The notes below the pieces were generated by a model. That model saw only the letters and a program-made list of their open reading frames with translations. It had not been told where the DNA came from and searched no databases. Position numbers and translations under genes: made by a program. This document shows, piece after piece, positions 11,901-23,392 of a stretch of DNA of 64,000 bases. Source of the DNA: Endothia cerciana (taxonomy: Eukaryota > Ascomycota > Sordariomycetes > Diaporthales > Cryphonectriaceae); the NCBI GenBank assembly GCA_026119935.1, contig JALRMH010000021.1:124001-188000 (forward strand), read 5' to 3'. Every line of letters starts with the position of its first letter. Position 1 is the stretch's first letter.

Positions 11901-14024
11901 CACTTTCAGCGATCTGATGAAGATGATCTTGTGCGGACCTTCTTGCAGGGGATAGGTCACTCGACGGCGAAGACATGCATCCATGCCCTGACCATCTGCT
12001 GCCACGAACTGCCCCTTGCTACCACAAAGGCACTGGTCACGATCCTGCAAAAGATGTCGACAGTTATCACGCAACCATATGTCGCTGTGCATATCTTGGA
12101 ATTCCTGGCCGGTCTTGCCAGGCTACCGGCATTGTACAGCAACTTCATTGATGACGAATTCCGCATTATTTTCGGAATGTGCTTTAGATATCTAGACACC
12201 GTCCGCGACAAGAAGCGATATGCCCGCAACAGCTATTCAGGTGACACCGTGACTGCTACCATCAACACGACTCACGAGTACGACATGCTTGGGCAGCCTA
12301 CCACAAGTGATGACCTGCCTCAATATGTCTACGCCCTTGCGTACCATGTCATTATCTTCTGGTTCTTAGCTTTGCGGTTGAGTGATCGACCAAAACATGT
12401 TAATTGGATCACGAAGAGACTCTTTCAGGGCCCAGACGGCAGCCTGACGTCGGATGAGCAGGCTCTCATCACCATTGACTTCATGCAACGGGTGGCATAT
12501 GCAGATGCGGACGAGTCTGCGGAGAGTCCCTGGTTCACGGAATCCAAGTGCGACGAGTACACCGAGAAACGGTGGATCGTGGCCAACAGCCTCATTTCCA
12601 TCAAGCAGGCCAAAACAACGCCGTGGGCACAGGTCACGAGGAGACAGCCATCCGGCACCTCTTATTTTACCGTCCGCGAAAACTTCCGGCCTCCACCACC
12701 CCATCAAGCCGGAAGTTTTGGCGAGAGCAAAGACAGGGCTTCGCTGACGACGAATAGCGCACTCCCCAGCCACCTTCTTGTCCACATGCTCTCTTCCATA
12801 CCCCAAAGTCCTGAGCCAGCCCTGCGACCCATTCCTCTCCCGGACGAGGAGGCCGTCGCTAGAAGCATCAAGATCTTCGATCGTATTTCCACTGTTGATG
12901 GCCACAAAGTTGGCATCATCTACATCGGCGAGAACCAAACCAGAGAGTCTGAGATCCTGCAGAATGTCTCCGGTAGCGCCGACTACGTCGAGTTCTTGAA
13001 TGGAATCGGGATGCTCACGAAATTGAAGGGCGCGGAGTTCAACACGCAGGGTTTAGACCGGGAGTACGATACGGATGGACAGTACACTTTCTGTTGGCGC
13101 GATCGAGTCACGGAGATGGTCTTCCACGTCATCACGCAGATGCCAACCAACCTCGACCATGATCCTCAGTGCATCAACAAAAAGAAGCACATCGGAAACG
13201 ACTTCGTGAACATCATCTTCAACGACTCCGGTCTCCCCTTCAAGTTCGATACCTTCCCGTCAGAGTTTAACTACGTCAATATCGTCATCACACCCGAGTC
13301 TCGAGCGTCGTTCATTGCATCACGCGAAAATGCTGCTAAAGTGAACGGCGTGAACAGTCAAAACGTTGAAGATGAACACGATAGAGACAATAACGAGGGT
13401 CTTCACGGACGTCCGAGCAAATATTCACCATTCTTCAAAGTACAAGTGATGAGCAAAGAGGGCTTCCCCGAGATTTCACCATGCGCAGCAACAAAGATGG
13501 TCGACCTGAAGGCTCTGCCGGATTTTGTCAGGCTGCTAGCCCTCAATGCATCAGTATTCTCGCTGGTTTGGGCCAACCGTGAATCGGGCGAGTATCCCTC
13601 GTCCTGGCGCAGTCGACTGAGAGAGATCAATCGTTTGCGCCAGCGGCATGCGCCCAAAGGCCTCATCACTTCGATGTCCACCACGCCTTCAGCGACTGCT
13701 TCTAACATGGCTTCTCCTGGCACAGCGGCGGCACCGCCTCTGTCTCTAAGCAGCGCACTCGCCACGGCACAGCAAACGGGGCATTCGCCCTCTCCGCAGG
13801 CCGACAGCCGCCCGTCGAGCGGTGTCAGAGACAGTACAATTTCTGGTCTAAGTGGCATGCGACGTGCGTCAGTGGCCACGTTCCTGACCTCCACGAGCGA
13901 GCCGAACTCTCAAAGCCATCGCAGCTCGGTTTTGAGCACTGCGACTACCGACACGGAGATGATGCTACCTCCCAGCAACTTAGACTATCTCGTGGAGAGC
14001 CTAGATTTTTCGAAGTGGGCTTAA
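8985..14024 (+). CDS. TSC2: tuberin (TSC2) Rheb GTPase-activating protein
   Basis: Single-exon gene of up to 1679 residues. In the family, TSC2 with TSC1 stimulates GTP hydrolysis by Rheb and so restrains TORC1. The N-terminal half is a HEAT-like DUF3384 region (about 85-520) and the tuberin domain follows (about 540-900). An acidic linker lies at about 845-870. The Rap/Ran-GAP domain is at about 1300-1470 (VGIIYIGENQ, then HIGNDFVNIIFNDSG). The catalytic asparagine thumb corresponds to Asn1405. The C-terminal 170 residues are Ser/Thr/Pro-rich and likely a phosphoregulatory tail. The start is uncertain: the methionine at 9051 (MPPIPGDASP) may be used, because residues 1-22 look unconserved and short upstream frames precede 8985. 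Confidence 0.92.
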   Translation: MLRRIASLGFDAPDGQPGDRDPMPPIPGDASPSSELRSAGGLASVFKGLTGGSKISKAPPVPSSSNTPASAQLSSERVDTASLAATGVTPHYNEWLEKLKAGSLSERIAAAESLRLTLADYPLSPVLQIWDAAKDLVEGSRPSAVRAAGWELMAECVKNPSITELERKEYFQTLSGPANPDDFYLRLAALVDLTNHGRNISGFDYDVIPLLTTWLADAYNAAKQRRRQALREKKTSKGKTVAPSVASTAEDKLLSLLVAYIIEVLKCNFRVADDDVIGRLIDTLLDICMKTTAEDDLISCIEVIDAVITYGSVPKRTLGRCVEILSSIYCLVVSLQKTSWHTLSNLLKSHNGQATVRILLSLLRDYPRNGQDPTEASRAVRGALSVLRKLIWKSTEKGYPTVPLALLIDGCSNVVDKSHSRRIAGSTLRLINTLFDDGAQNLNPLLEDEDWTVVLEVAEKCVGRLSSDDKPSRPRPNLSRDEVKKGDTILDELDIFLRRLEVLFRKGGSEFIQKQECIAFLTRIPHVLLDSTAAFVLDHFKEFRCCYPSDLDWEANLSLVLNSFYLDCNRSTAVRIQALQGVTEVYDMLELVEDELEEECVPNIVKQILSGISDETDTLVLQETVSFMISVAMSADLALFEHIIDTLNSVIASERQQLSMASPPEMPGSTDESAGSQSPADVVTRGFVQLFMKIMNIDGRKASVAFNLLVDIARFSRSTDARLTAMKMLFRLRADWANRVYLISFTESEGLAGVLHRTEASLARKIAEDAAAPHRSKSDHAGASRSVRGVSFGSTAQDRMVPSRTASSTKHGAPRYHQLWSLPDADALPETPSSSASPVLYSHMDMEEEEEQKAELEEDGADDAEAEEKVDDSTPPFGNLRITSWLEAILQNLTSGSDWEVYSFCLVHLPSQLSNHALFRDAIPQIREARRIMCEQSKHNLFQDPPPATGLRRPEVNICIFQTLTTIMSYHQHFQRSDEDDLVRTFLQGIGHSTAKTCIHALTICCHELPLATTKALVTILQKMSTVITQPYVAVHILEFLAGLARLPALYSNFIDDEFRIIFGMCFRYLDTVRDKKRYARNSYSGDTVTATINTTHEYDMLGQPTTSDDLPQYVYALAYHVIIFWFLALRLSDRPKHVNWITKRLFQGPDGSLTSDEQALITIDFMQRVAYADADESAESPWFTESKCDEYTEKRWIVANSLISIKQAKTTPWAQVTRRQPSGTSYFTVRENFRPPPPHQAGSFGESKDRASLTTNSALPSHLLVHMLSSIPQSPEPALRPIPLPDEEAVARSIKIFDRISTVDGHKVGIIYIGENQTRESEILQNVSGSADYVEFLNGIGMLTKLKGAEFNTQGLDREYDTDGQYTFCWRDRVTEMVFHVITQMPTNLDHDPQCINKKKHIGNDFVNIIFNDSGLPFKFDTFPSEFNYVNIVITPESRASFIASRENAAKVNGVNSQNVEDEHDRDNNEGLHGRPSKYSPFFKVQVMSKEGFPEISPCAATKMVDLKALPDFVRLLALNASVFSLVWANRESGEYPSSWRSRLREINRLRQRHAPKGLITSMSTTPSATASNMASPGTAAAPPLSLSSALATAQQTGHSPSPQADSRPSSGVRDSTISGLSGMRRASVATFLTSTSEPNSQSHRSSVLSTATTDTEMMLPPSNLDYLVESLDFSKWA

Positions 14025-16206
14025 GATTCTCTGCACATATTACACCTTATGCACCTTACGTGTGACTACGATTGAGGGGCCTTCGGCAACGCCAAAAGTC
14101 CGGTCTGCTCGGAATGAGCGGGTGCAATAGACGGGCTGAACGGACTGTGTTTGAGCGCTGCGGACGGAGTCTAGGGATAAAGGCGGGCTTGCTTACTTAT
14201 ACCACAAAAGTTCCTGCTTTTCACTTGTTTTCTCTTCAACTTTTTTCAATGGCAACTACTTAGGCGGAGCAAGGGCGAAGGTGTGGTTGAGCCTCAGACA
14301 CGAGAGCGACTGGGCATGCGGCGAACGGCTCACCTGTGTGTATTATAGATACCCCGATAGTCCGTCCCCCCTCTGGACAAAGCACAGTTAAATTTTTGTT
14401 TTTATTTTTATTTTTTTAACGTACCCATCGCATCACGTGGGTGAAATTCCGTGTGTACGAGGCTGCAGAAGGATCGCGTGTGCATACATAGCAACAACGC
14501 CACACAGTACACACGCACAGACACCTGTCGGCCCCCATCCTTCTCACATCGACAGGTCGCACGAGAGGTGTGCCCTCCCTCCCTTTAATAAGTGACACAG
14601 ATCCTCCATGCCCGGCTGACACATCTCTGCATACGAGCTACGCCGCCCGGATCCTCCCCAAGCCATGTCTTGGGCAGCGCGCGCGTCGTGTTTACCGCCT
14701 TTTTGGACCTGGGCTGCTCTCGTCTACACGGTTCCCCCCCCCCCCCTCTTCTCCTCCGAGGTCCTATCGGAGGTCAATCCAATCCCGCCCGCCCTGCCGC
14801 CCTGCACGTCCGCAGGGGCATGCACCCAGACCTGCTGCGTCAGATTGACCGAGCGAGGGCTTTTGCTGTCCGTAAAACTTGTTTTCCCTACAGCACGGCG
14901 GCCGCCCGCCGGAGGGCTGAGAGAGAAAGAGAACACTTGCCAAGGCTGACATCCTGCGTGCGCGGGATGACCAGCTCAAAGCCCGTGTTCCCTCTAAAGA
15001 GGAGTCCCAACCCCCCTCCTCCCAGAGCACATTGGGTAGAGAGGCCTTGTGTGACGGTGATATGCCGAGGGGAGGATTTTCAGCCATGGACAGCCCCAAG
15101 GTTGGTTACACTTACATGATGGCTAGACCAGGGGGTATTGTGGTGGTTCTTCTTCCGGCCTCATGATGTCTAAGAAATCTTATGCGGTTGAGGCTCTGTG
15201 AGCAGGGCAGAGACTTTGTTCCCGGCGGGGTTTCACCATCGCCTCCCCTGGGCTGTTTCGGTGAAAACATAATGTCCCGGACTTAGAGGGTGAGGATGAG
15301 AGAAGACGCTCGGGTCATGTGATGCCCAGGTTGGGCTACTCAGGTTCTGCTTACCGTGAGGCAGAGAAGAATGTGTCATCTGCTCAGTGAGCAGGTAGTG
15401 GGCAAGTAGCGGGTCGAACGGCTGGCCTCGCGGAGACGAGAGCCGGGATGCACGCACGACCACTCTCTCGCTCCAGGATAGCCAGCACCCTGTTTTGTGT
15501 AGAGATGACATATATTAGGTGTTGAAAGACTAAGTTAGGTATATATTGCTCGAGCCCGACCTGTCTCCCTGTCCGACGCACCACAGAATCCTTCCGCTAG
15601 GAGGCTGCCGTTATGATTGGCTGTGCCCTCGACAGCTGTCATCGCTGCGCGTATATGTCAACGCACAGGTGGGAAAGGGTTGTTGGTTGGCCGAGCGAGG
15701 GAGGTCAGATAATACGGATCCGCAGGAAAAAAACCGAGGAGGGGCGCTGGTCGGCGTCGCTGGGATGGGGATCCTATCTGCAGCCCAGGTCCTTCCTGTG
15801 TCACAATTCTGCATGAGCCGCAGGCCGTTCGAATCAATGGTTTCGGATTGAGCTGTCTCATGGCGTGTTGGACAGGTGGTCTCCGTTCCACTGGTGCTCA
15901 ACACAGGACGTAGATTTCGAGAAGAGAGATGCGAGGAGTCGTTGGTCATGCATAACCTCCAGGAGGAAAAAAGAAAAATAAAGAAAAGACAGGCATTTCG
16001 CCTAGCAGCGCCGGGTATGGGCTCTGCTGCAAAGCAATGCTGCGCCGTGAGTTGGCATTTTCCTCTCCATTGGCGGCCACGTCTGGCTGGCGAAATTGGG
16101 GGGTCAGACAGAAATCCAGCCGTACCTAGACGGGCCGCAGCGAGTCGCCCTGTTAGTGAAGCTTCCAGATCCGATCGGATGGGGGAAGAGCAAGGCTTCA
16201 GTCGTG
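14025..16206. other. intergenic, between convergent genes
   Basis: 2.2 kb between the 3' ends of TSC2 and the GNAT gene. It holds an A/T-rich stretch at about 14392-14418, a C13 tract at 14734-14746 and a purine-rich stretch at about 15960-15990. Frames are short and show no conserved motif; I see no gene. Confidence 0.5.
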
Positions 16207-17889
16207 TTACGCATTCATCCAAACATCTCGGTACCTTGCCCACTTCTGAAAACCTGTTGGGTATCAGTAGAAACCCGTCATATGCGTAAGGCAGGGTTCT
16301 AAATTGCACGCACCTGTTGACTGGAAGCCAGCTTCGCCTCCCTTGACCGCGTCAATGTACATCTTGTTCATGCCCTGCTGTCTAAGGGTCTGAACACAGA
16401 TATCCAGCAGCCTAACCATGATGGGGTCTTTGTTCGAGAGATCTGCATTCGGGGTCAGCCAAAGACTGGACTCGCGTGTGGGGGAAAGCAGCAACATACC
16501 CGTGATACAGATGCATGTGATGCCTCCGGTGTCCTCTGAGATGGAGCCTGCCCAGGGTATATCCTCCGCAGATGGGTTGTCTGAGCGCATGACATACGTG
16601 ATTGCCGTCGCAACAATCTCCTCTCCTCTCAAGCCCACCATGATGTCCTTCATGGGCATCGAGTCGGCCAGTTTCGCATACTGATCATACCAGCCCATGT
16701 GGCCATCGTGCTGGGACGCCTTCCCCACAAAGTCCAAGACGCGGTCGAAGTCTGCAAATTCACAGTGTCGAAATGTCACCCCAATGCTCGGGAAACCCCC
16801 CATAGGCCATTCCTTAAATGTAAGCACCCAATCGTTGGCTTCTTGCCCGGTGCCAGGCACCGTGCAGTCCATCCTCCAGCCCCGTCGTTTAAACCACTCC
16901 TCCTCAGGATGATCGACTGGTAGTCCGTATAAAAGTCGAGGGAAGGTGCTGCCTAATTGTAGACGGCTGACGCCTCGTGTCTTCTTGAAACTCCATATTG
17001 CCTCATCGTGGAGTAGCCTGCCGATCCCCCGGCGTCTGTGAGATGCCCTGACGAGCAGGGCTGCAATGGAGCCGACGAGAACCTCTCCTTGACTATCAAG
17101 GTATGTGATGTAAGTGGCGCAGAACCCTAAGATCCATTCCGTCCCGGGCTCGCGAACGACGAAGTGCTTTGCATAGCCATCTCGTTGCAAGACACGCAGT
17201 AGACCGGCTTGGTGAAGCCTAAATTGGGGCGGCATGGATTCCTGCCAGAGCTCATGAACAGCCGGCAAGTCTCTCGCCTGATCCCAGCCGCTCACATTCC
17301 ATTTCTGAGAAATTACCGCTTCTTTTTGGGCCGGGACGTCTGCTGGTGGTGTTGGTTGGGTAGACCGTCCATGGAAGAGGATATCTGCACCAATCTCCAG
17401 CTCACGCGTAGAGTACCCAGAGAGCTGAAGGATCGTGGGGAACGAGGTTACCCTGCTCTCCAGGTCCTGAACGTTGCAGCATGCGACGACCACATGTGGG
17501 CGGCGCTCGCCAATCAATTGTACAGTGCTGGAGAGTTCGACCTGAGAGGGCTGACCTGAGCTGGGCGGTCCCGTGATAACGAAGACCACAATCCTCGCCT
17601 TCTTGATGAAGCCCACATGGGTGCTGGTGATACCGCCTGCAGCCGTGTACGGAACGTGCCGAACCCAAGGGTGATATTTCGCCAGTCCTCTACCCAGAGG
17701 CTCAAAGGGATCCCGACCGGAGTCAGCTTCAATGGGCAAGACCATTGGTGTCAACAGGAGCAGTAGGTCGCCATTACCGAGAACCTTAGAGAAGGGAACG
17801 TGGGATGGACGGTCATGTAAGAGCATCGCTCTAGGGGTCGTAACACGATTCGTCCCAGTTGACGGTGTTGCGACATGTCCTGATATCAT
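16207..17889 (-). CDS. GNAT acetyltransferase with GH3 C-terminal-like domain; GH3 catalytic part missing
   Basis: Exons on the minus strand are 17889-16500, 16442-16314 and 16253-16207, giving 521 residues; the 57-nt and 60-nt introns are in frame and easily missed. The first 170 residues (for example DPFEPLGRGLAKYHPW and FPTILQLSGYSTRELEIG) resemble the C-terminal domain of fungal GH3 beta-N-acetylglucosaminidases that are naturally fused to GNAT. A GNAT domain follows at about 220-340, with the acetyl-CoA loop RRRGIGRLLHDEA. A second, degenerate GNAT fold ends the protein. The GH3 catalytic domain expected in front (about 350 residues) is not found: stop codons lie in frame directly upstream of the ATG. 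It may be a 5'-truncated gene or pseudogene, or a free-standing derivative. Confidence 0.62.
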
Positions 17890-20565
17890 TTCCGAGAGCC
17901 ACAGTCATTATCTGTAGCATCGGGAAAGTGTTTGCTTCTGAAGGTACGCAGCCGATGCCGTATGTCAGTTCTGAGGACATGAACGCTCAAAGTCTGGCCG
18001 GTGAGCGGCTTGTTGTGCTTATCTGCATACGGGCGCACAGGACCGAAGTGTTGCTTACCACGACTTTAGCGAGACATTCCTAGGAACCGGATCGCATTAC
18101 CAGGCGCACCAGACGGCGCCGACACGCTCTCACGTACAACAGTTGATGAGAAATTGTTGCCCGGAATGCGTCGCCCTGTCACTTGAGAAGATGTGAGGGG
18201 CCAAGTCCTGCTGTCAGATGGGATCCTTAAAGAGATCCTCCGCGATATCTCTGTGAGGACCCCGGTCTGGCTTCGCAACAAGGGGGTCCAGGTTGCTGTA
18301 ATCTGGAGACCGATATTTCCGCAGTGATCATGTACCAATACATGCACCGATAAATCTTGTGTGCCGTTAGGTCGTCAGTCACGCCACTGGTGCAAAAGTA
18401 AATGTATGAAAGCTGCTCTTACGCCGTTGAAACACCGAATAAAGCGCAACTGGGGGTGGAGTCATGGGATGCAATGCTGCAATATTGTGTCTCCGGGACG
18501 TTGTGACTGTACTAGGCTGCAACCCAAGTAACGTCTGCAGCTGTCAACGTGCCCTTTGCGACTGCGCTGTGCAACTGTGGTATCGTCTCTATTTGTGCAT
18601 ACCGGCTCTACCTACCGTTGGGAAAGGCTCGAAGGGCGTTCGGCAACGTTGGGCCTTGTCCAGACCAGCAGCCCCCTCGAGCTCAGATGGTATGAATACT
18701 ACCGTCGGCGGGCAGGTTGCCGGAAAGACGGCTGGCAGAGTCGCACAGCTGAGCCAAGACTAGTATGCAACAGCCCCCTAATTTTCCAATAGCCGGCATG
18801 TAGAACAACATTTCGTGCATTGCAATGTGAAATGATCATCATCCTCACATGGACTGGGTTGTCGTGCATGAGGGGCATACCTGCAGGAGACGGTCATTGG
18901 CCTGGCTGGTGCAGGTCCTGCTCAGTGGCTCTCGACGGCTGCAAGGGCGGCTCGCATTACACGCAGAGGATCCGCTGATATGCAATGAAAATGCTGCGGC
19001 CTGTGAAAACCGGATGCTTCTATGCAGGACAATCCCAACTGAGGATGGAGTGGCTTGTCGTTACGATGGGCCTCAGAATCCATCCCCAGGCCAGAATTGC
19101 ATCTTGCAGGTGGGGTTGCGGCTATGACGACTTGAAGCCGCCATCGACAGTTGTACCCGTGACACATGGCATGCACAGGTTCGTGATGCTTGAGGGCATT
19201 CCAAGGGAGGAATACTGGAACGTGTAGTAACACGGGCGGATTCTGTGTAACGACTGTTGATAAGACGGGCCAAGGCAACAACGGAGGTCCGCTTGCCCCA
19301 TGACTCTGGTCATAGCATCATCGTATGCGAGTGCTCGGAAAGGGTTGCTTTCTGGACTGAGAGTGTCAGCTTGCAAGGTCCATCATCACCAGCCTGGTTG
19401 TTCGTCCGGGGCCTTGCTCTAAAGCGGCGGTCCATTCCAGCTGAGGAAGTGCTGGAGATGGGCTCAGTGCTGAGTTGTCATGGGAGAACCCCCTGTGTCC
19501 AGCCGTAGTGTGCTTGCCACCAGAGGCTACCACGACATGCGAGAAGACCCAGCAAGTTGTTACCTTCACAACCACATTCATGTCCAGAGAAGTATAAGCT
19601 GGCATGACAGGTGGTGCGCTACTCCGCTGTGATCGAGTTGTGGTTCCACAGGGCGGGACACGGTGATCTGACTGCCGCCTTGGGCATCACAAGTCGGGGC
19701 CCATGTGACAATGCCGCCCTCTTGCGTTTGCGCTCGTCGGGATCTCTCAGACCAGGGGAAGAAGGTCGCCGTTCCAAATTTCCAGTGGGCGGCAACGGGC
19801 GTGTGTTGTCTCCGCAGGGTAGCAATGACATTGCACCCCCCAACGTGCCAGTGTGACTCTTAGCGTCCATCCGGGACGCCTACACCCAGAGCGAATGGGT
19901 TACACAGCATCGTGGCTTGGCCGTTAGGGTTCGTGACGTGGGCTGTCCTGTTGAAACTTGCTTTTCCCTCCGTTCCCTCCGCCTCGGTTGAGGAACTTAA
20001 CTGTTGAGTAATCTATCCATAAGCCTGGCCGGATACGAGGTGAGGCGAGGCGGCCAGGGCTTGGTCAGGGTAGATAACAGGGTAGACAACAGGTTGGTCA
20101 GTCAGTCAGTCAGTCAGTCAGTCAGTCAGTCAGTCGGTCCGGAAGCGATCGAGACCGGTTGTTGGAGAAGTCGGGGACGAGTGACGATGGCTCTGGCAAC
20201 AAGATCTGTCTGAGAGGCGGACGATGGGAAGGAGGAGACGGGGGCGTCGAGCCAGAGCCAGAGCCAGAGGCAAGTAGTGCCAAGGCACTCACTCGCGCCA
20301 GAATTCTACAGCAGTGTCCAGGGCCCTGGGTTCTGGAGTTCTAGGCGTGCTAGTGTCTGGGGTGGCCCGTGCACCCGCCCCAGACCCACGTACGGCCCAA
20401 GACGCGTCAAGTGCATCTATCTACAAGCCTCGAACGCGTCTTCCACCTCATCAGCCACACCATCTACATACATTCTAGGGCATCTGGATCCTGTATCTTG
20501 GCGATGGGCTGATGTGATCTGGTCCCCACCCCCCTTCAGACCGGGCTAGCAAGTGCAGCGATGAG
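17890..20565. other. intergenic, possible decayed gene sequence
   Basis: 2.7 kb where the missing GH3 domain of the neighbouring gene would be expected. On both strands the frames are short and interrupted. I saw only faint GH3-like fragments on the minus strand near 19130-19380, not enough to annotate. A (GTCA)9 tract lies at 20097-20135 and an (AGAGCC)-like stretch near 20250-20270, upstream of MIS6. Confidence 0.45.
20097..20135. repeat. (GTCA)9 microsatellite
   Basis: Nine perfect GTCA units plus a partial one, about 430 bp upstream of the MIS6 start codon. Confidence 0.92.
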
Positions 20566-22920
20566 ATGGAAGGCGAATACAAGAGCAGGATTCAGGCTCT
20601 GATCGACGATGTTGTCGAAGGCGAGTAATCCCAACATCCACAAGAAGAAAAGTAGTGGTTTGCGCAGCCTCTGACCATCTGTGCAGCCTCAAAGGTCGCC
20701 GCGAAGAATCGTGCCGCCGATGTCAGGCCCAAGGTGGCAGAGCTTACTTCGGTCGCTTACAACCAGGGCGTCCTTCCCGAGGAGCTGGTCCAGCTCATCG
20801 ATCTTGTCATCTCACGGAGCTACTTAGACCAGGCCAGTCTCAACAGCATTCTCAGAAATCTCTATCCTGTCGGAAAGGTCTCCGAGGATATCGTGCTCAG
20901 GGTCATCGGGTCTCTGGGTCTTGGGGAGCTGAAGCCGTCTCTTACACTGCAGTGCTCGCTTCTGCACTGGATCATTCAGGTATACCATGTACTCGACACC
21001 AGAGCCCAAGCCGTGCTCTCCCGGGCGTACGGCGTGCTCTTCAACCTGTTGGATGTCTCTGCCACCAGGCCACAGCTGTTCCACATCCTGGCAATCATCA
21101 CACGACGGAAGCACGTTCAGCACTACAGAATACAGGCCCTGCTGAATCTCACCAGGCAGAACGCTAGTGACCGTCACCTGCAGGGCTTGCTTCGTGTCTA
21201 CAGGAACTACTACCCCGAGATCATCGTCGGCAGCCCGGGAAAGGGGAGCGCATTTAAGCTCCCGGACCCCGAGTGGAAGGACAGGCTGTCTGAAATTCAG
21301 AGAATGCACCGTGAGCTGCAACAGAGCAACCCCTCCGGTCCTCAAGATGGCTTCAAGACAATCCAGCAGCATCTGACAGGAACCAAAGCCTCAAGATCTG
21401 CGGCTGTTCCTGGCGTTCAGACGTCGAATGCACATGAGGTTTGCTGAGCCTTGTTAATTCTACTTTTCTAGGTTACATACCGTTGCTGACCGGCATTTGC
21501 AGAAATCAGTGACCCTGGAAGAGATTGACAGCGCAGAGAGCCTCGCTTCAAATATCGAGACAGCCGAGCTGCCCGATCACCTCGTCGCCGTCTTGATTGA
21601 CCCTCTCCTGCAGAAGTTCATGATGCTGAGGCCTGACAAAGATTGGAAGCGCGCTTGGGCTTGGATGGATATGCAGATATCCGAAATCCTGAATGGGGAC
21701 GCAGAGGAAGAGGCTGTTGCAAACACATTGAAGGCCATTCGCGAGTATGCGCATGCCACCAAGGTGGGGACCCTCGAAATCCGTGCAAGGGCGGCTGCGA
21801 AGGGCGCTGATGATCTGGCAGGATATATCTCCCTTCTTCCCAGGACTCGTGCAACTGGTTGGGAATAGGTTACACCTGCGAGGCTGTGGCCCTCACATAA
21901 TCGATGTGCTCGCTTATGCGCCCATCATAGATTCGAAAGGTAAACATACCATGGGTGGGGTGGTTGGGAGGTCTGCCGGACTAACAACTAGCAGATCTCT
22001 CTATCTTCGTGGCAGCACTTGAAACATCGCTCGACGGTTCCACGGATGCGCAACTGGACCTCCTCGAATTATACACCAAACTGATACGTCGTTGGGGCGT
22101 TATACTCCTCTCCAGCGACGTTATTCCTCAACATGCCTCAGCTTCCCTCGCTATAATCGTCGAGCATACGAACCAGCTCTGCCTCACTCTCCTTCAAACC
22201 TCTCCAACCGAATACACTTTGCTCAAGATCCTCGATTTCTATGAGCAAGTCGCCTCCCTTTACTCCAAGTCTCATCTCTTACGCACCATACAAATCACCA
22301 TCCCACCTGTGCTTCTTGTATACACCATTCAGTTTAGCACGTCTCTGGCGACTGTCTCCCGTCTGTGCACCATCCTCACGGCCTATAAGCAGGCCTGCGC
22401 GGTGTACATGTCTAACTCAGCGAAGAAGCTCGGCCCAGCCTACGACAAGAAGCAGGTGAACACATTCAACGGCTTTCTCATGGACATCTGCAATTGCGTG
22501 TGGCGAGGGAAGGCCTTCGCAAAAAGCGACGCACATGCAAGGGGTTGTATGGTCCCTGACAACGTCATCGCCATGCTCAGCCGGTATATTGCCTCCCTGA
22601 CGGATAGCGGAAGTGGCGAGATGGCTCTGGGCGCACTGTTCACCATGAGCTACTCACCGCTTCTGTGTCTGCAGGCTATGGACCACGTGCGGCAGCTAGA
22701 GGAGCAGGAAGACGAGGACGTCGAGTTGAGAGCGAGACATGCAGGTCCCATCACACAAAGAAGTCTCAGCCAGCTTGCTAGACAGGGCGGGCTGGAGCTC
22801 GTTTGGCAGGACTACAGGCTCGGGGTGCTGAGACACCTCAAAGATAAGGAATGGAGAGGCATCTCGGACCTGATGTACAGTACGATGAGGAACTTATTGG
22901 ACGCGAGGACCAAGACCTGA
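20566..22920 (+). CDS. MIS6: kinetochore protein Mis6/CENP-I
   Basis: Inner-kinetochore (CCAN) subunit that in fission yeast supports loading of the centromeric histone. Five exons (20566-20620, 20687-21438, 21503-21763, 21822-21939, 21995-22920) give 703 residues. Diagnostic Mis6 stretches are LPEELVQLIDLVISRSYLDQ, SILRNLYPVGKVSEDIVLRV, IITRRKHVQHYRIQALL and YYPEIIVG. Intron 1 appears to use a GC donor (GAAG/GCGAGT): it is the only site that joins the first 18 codons to the conserved frame. Intron 3 (58 nt) has a CTGAT branch point and must be removed to avoid a premature stop. The protein is largely helical, without membrane segments. Confidence 0.9.
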
Positions 22921-23392
22921 TCTCTTGAGTAAAGAGTTGCGGTCACCACCATCATTTCTCCAGAAGTCGCACTCGCATCGAAAGCCGGCAAGTCTGGGTT
23001 TATAGTGGAAATGCGACACCTCACGCCTGGCCGAACAGCGCGATTGGGCGGCTGCAAGATGCCCGGGCTCGGGACCTCGGTTACTCAGGCGTGTCGGGGC
23101 GATCTTTGCGGGGGTCACGGTCCCTGAGGTTGGCGCCCCAGGTTTCCCTCAGCTTCTTTCTCATGCTCACATCGGCAATACCCTCCTAGAGACTAACGGA
23201 TGATGGAGGAACACCTGGCACATTTAATGGACTGACTGGTTCCTTCGACCAGCCTGTCACAGTCCCCAGTCCTTCCGAGCCAGATTTAGCCTTGCTTCGC
23301 TGCGCCCTGCGCGGGGGTTCGCTATTCCACCTTGACGTTGGACTGAGTGGTTGTAGACAGCTCCTTACGGCAGCGGCAGCCCTCTGTTCAGC
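22921..23392. other. intergenic MIS6 to racemase
   Basis: 472 bp between two genes on the same strand; it holds the MIS6 3' end and the promoter of the downstream gene. No further feature was seen. Confidence 0.5.

Noticed and set aside
19130..19380. Faint GH3-like fragments on the minus strand (around PFRALAYDD and LPWNALK..VHAM)
   Set aside because: Suggestive of the missing GH3 domain but too short, with uncertain frame and spacing; kept only as part of the truncation hypothesis.
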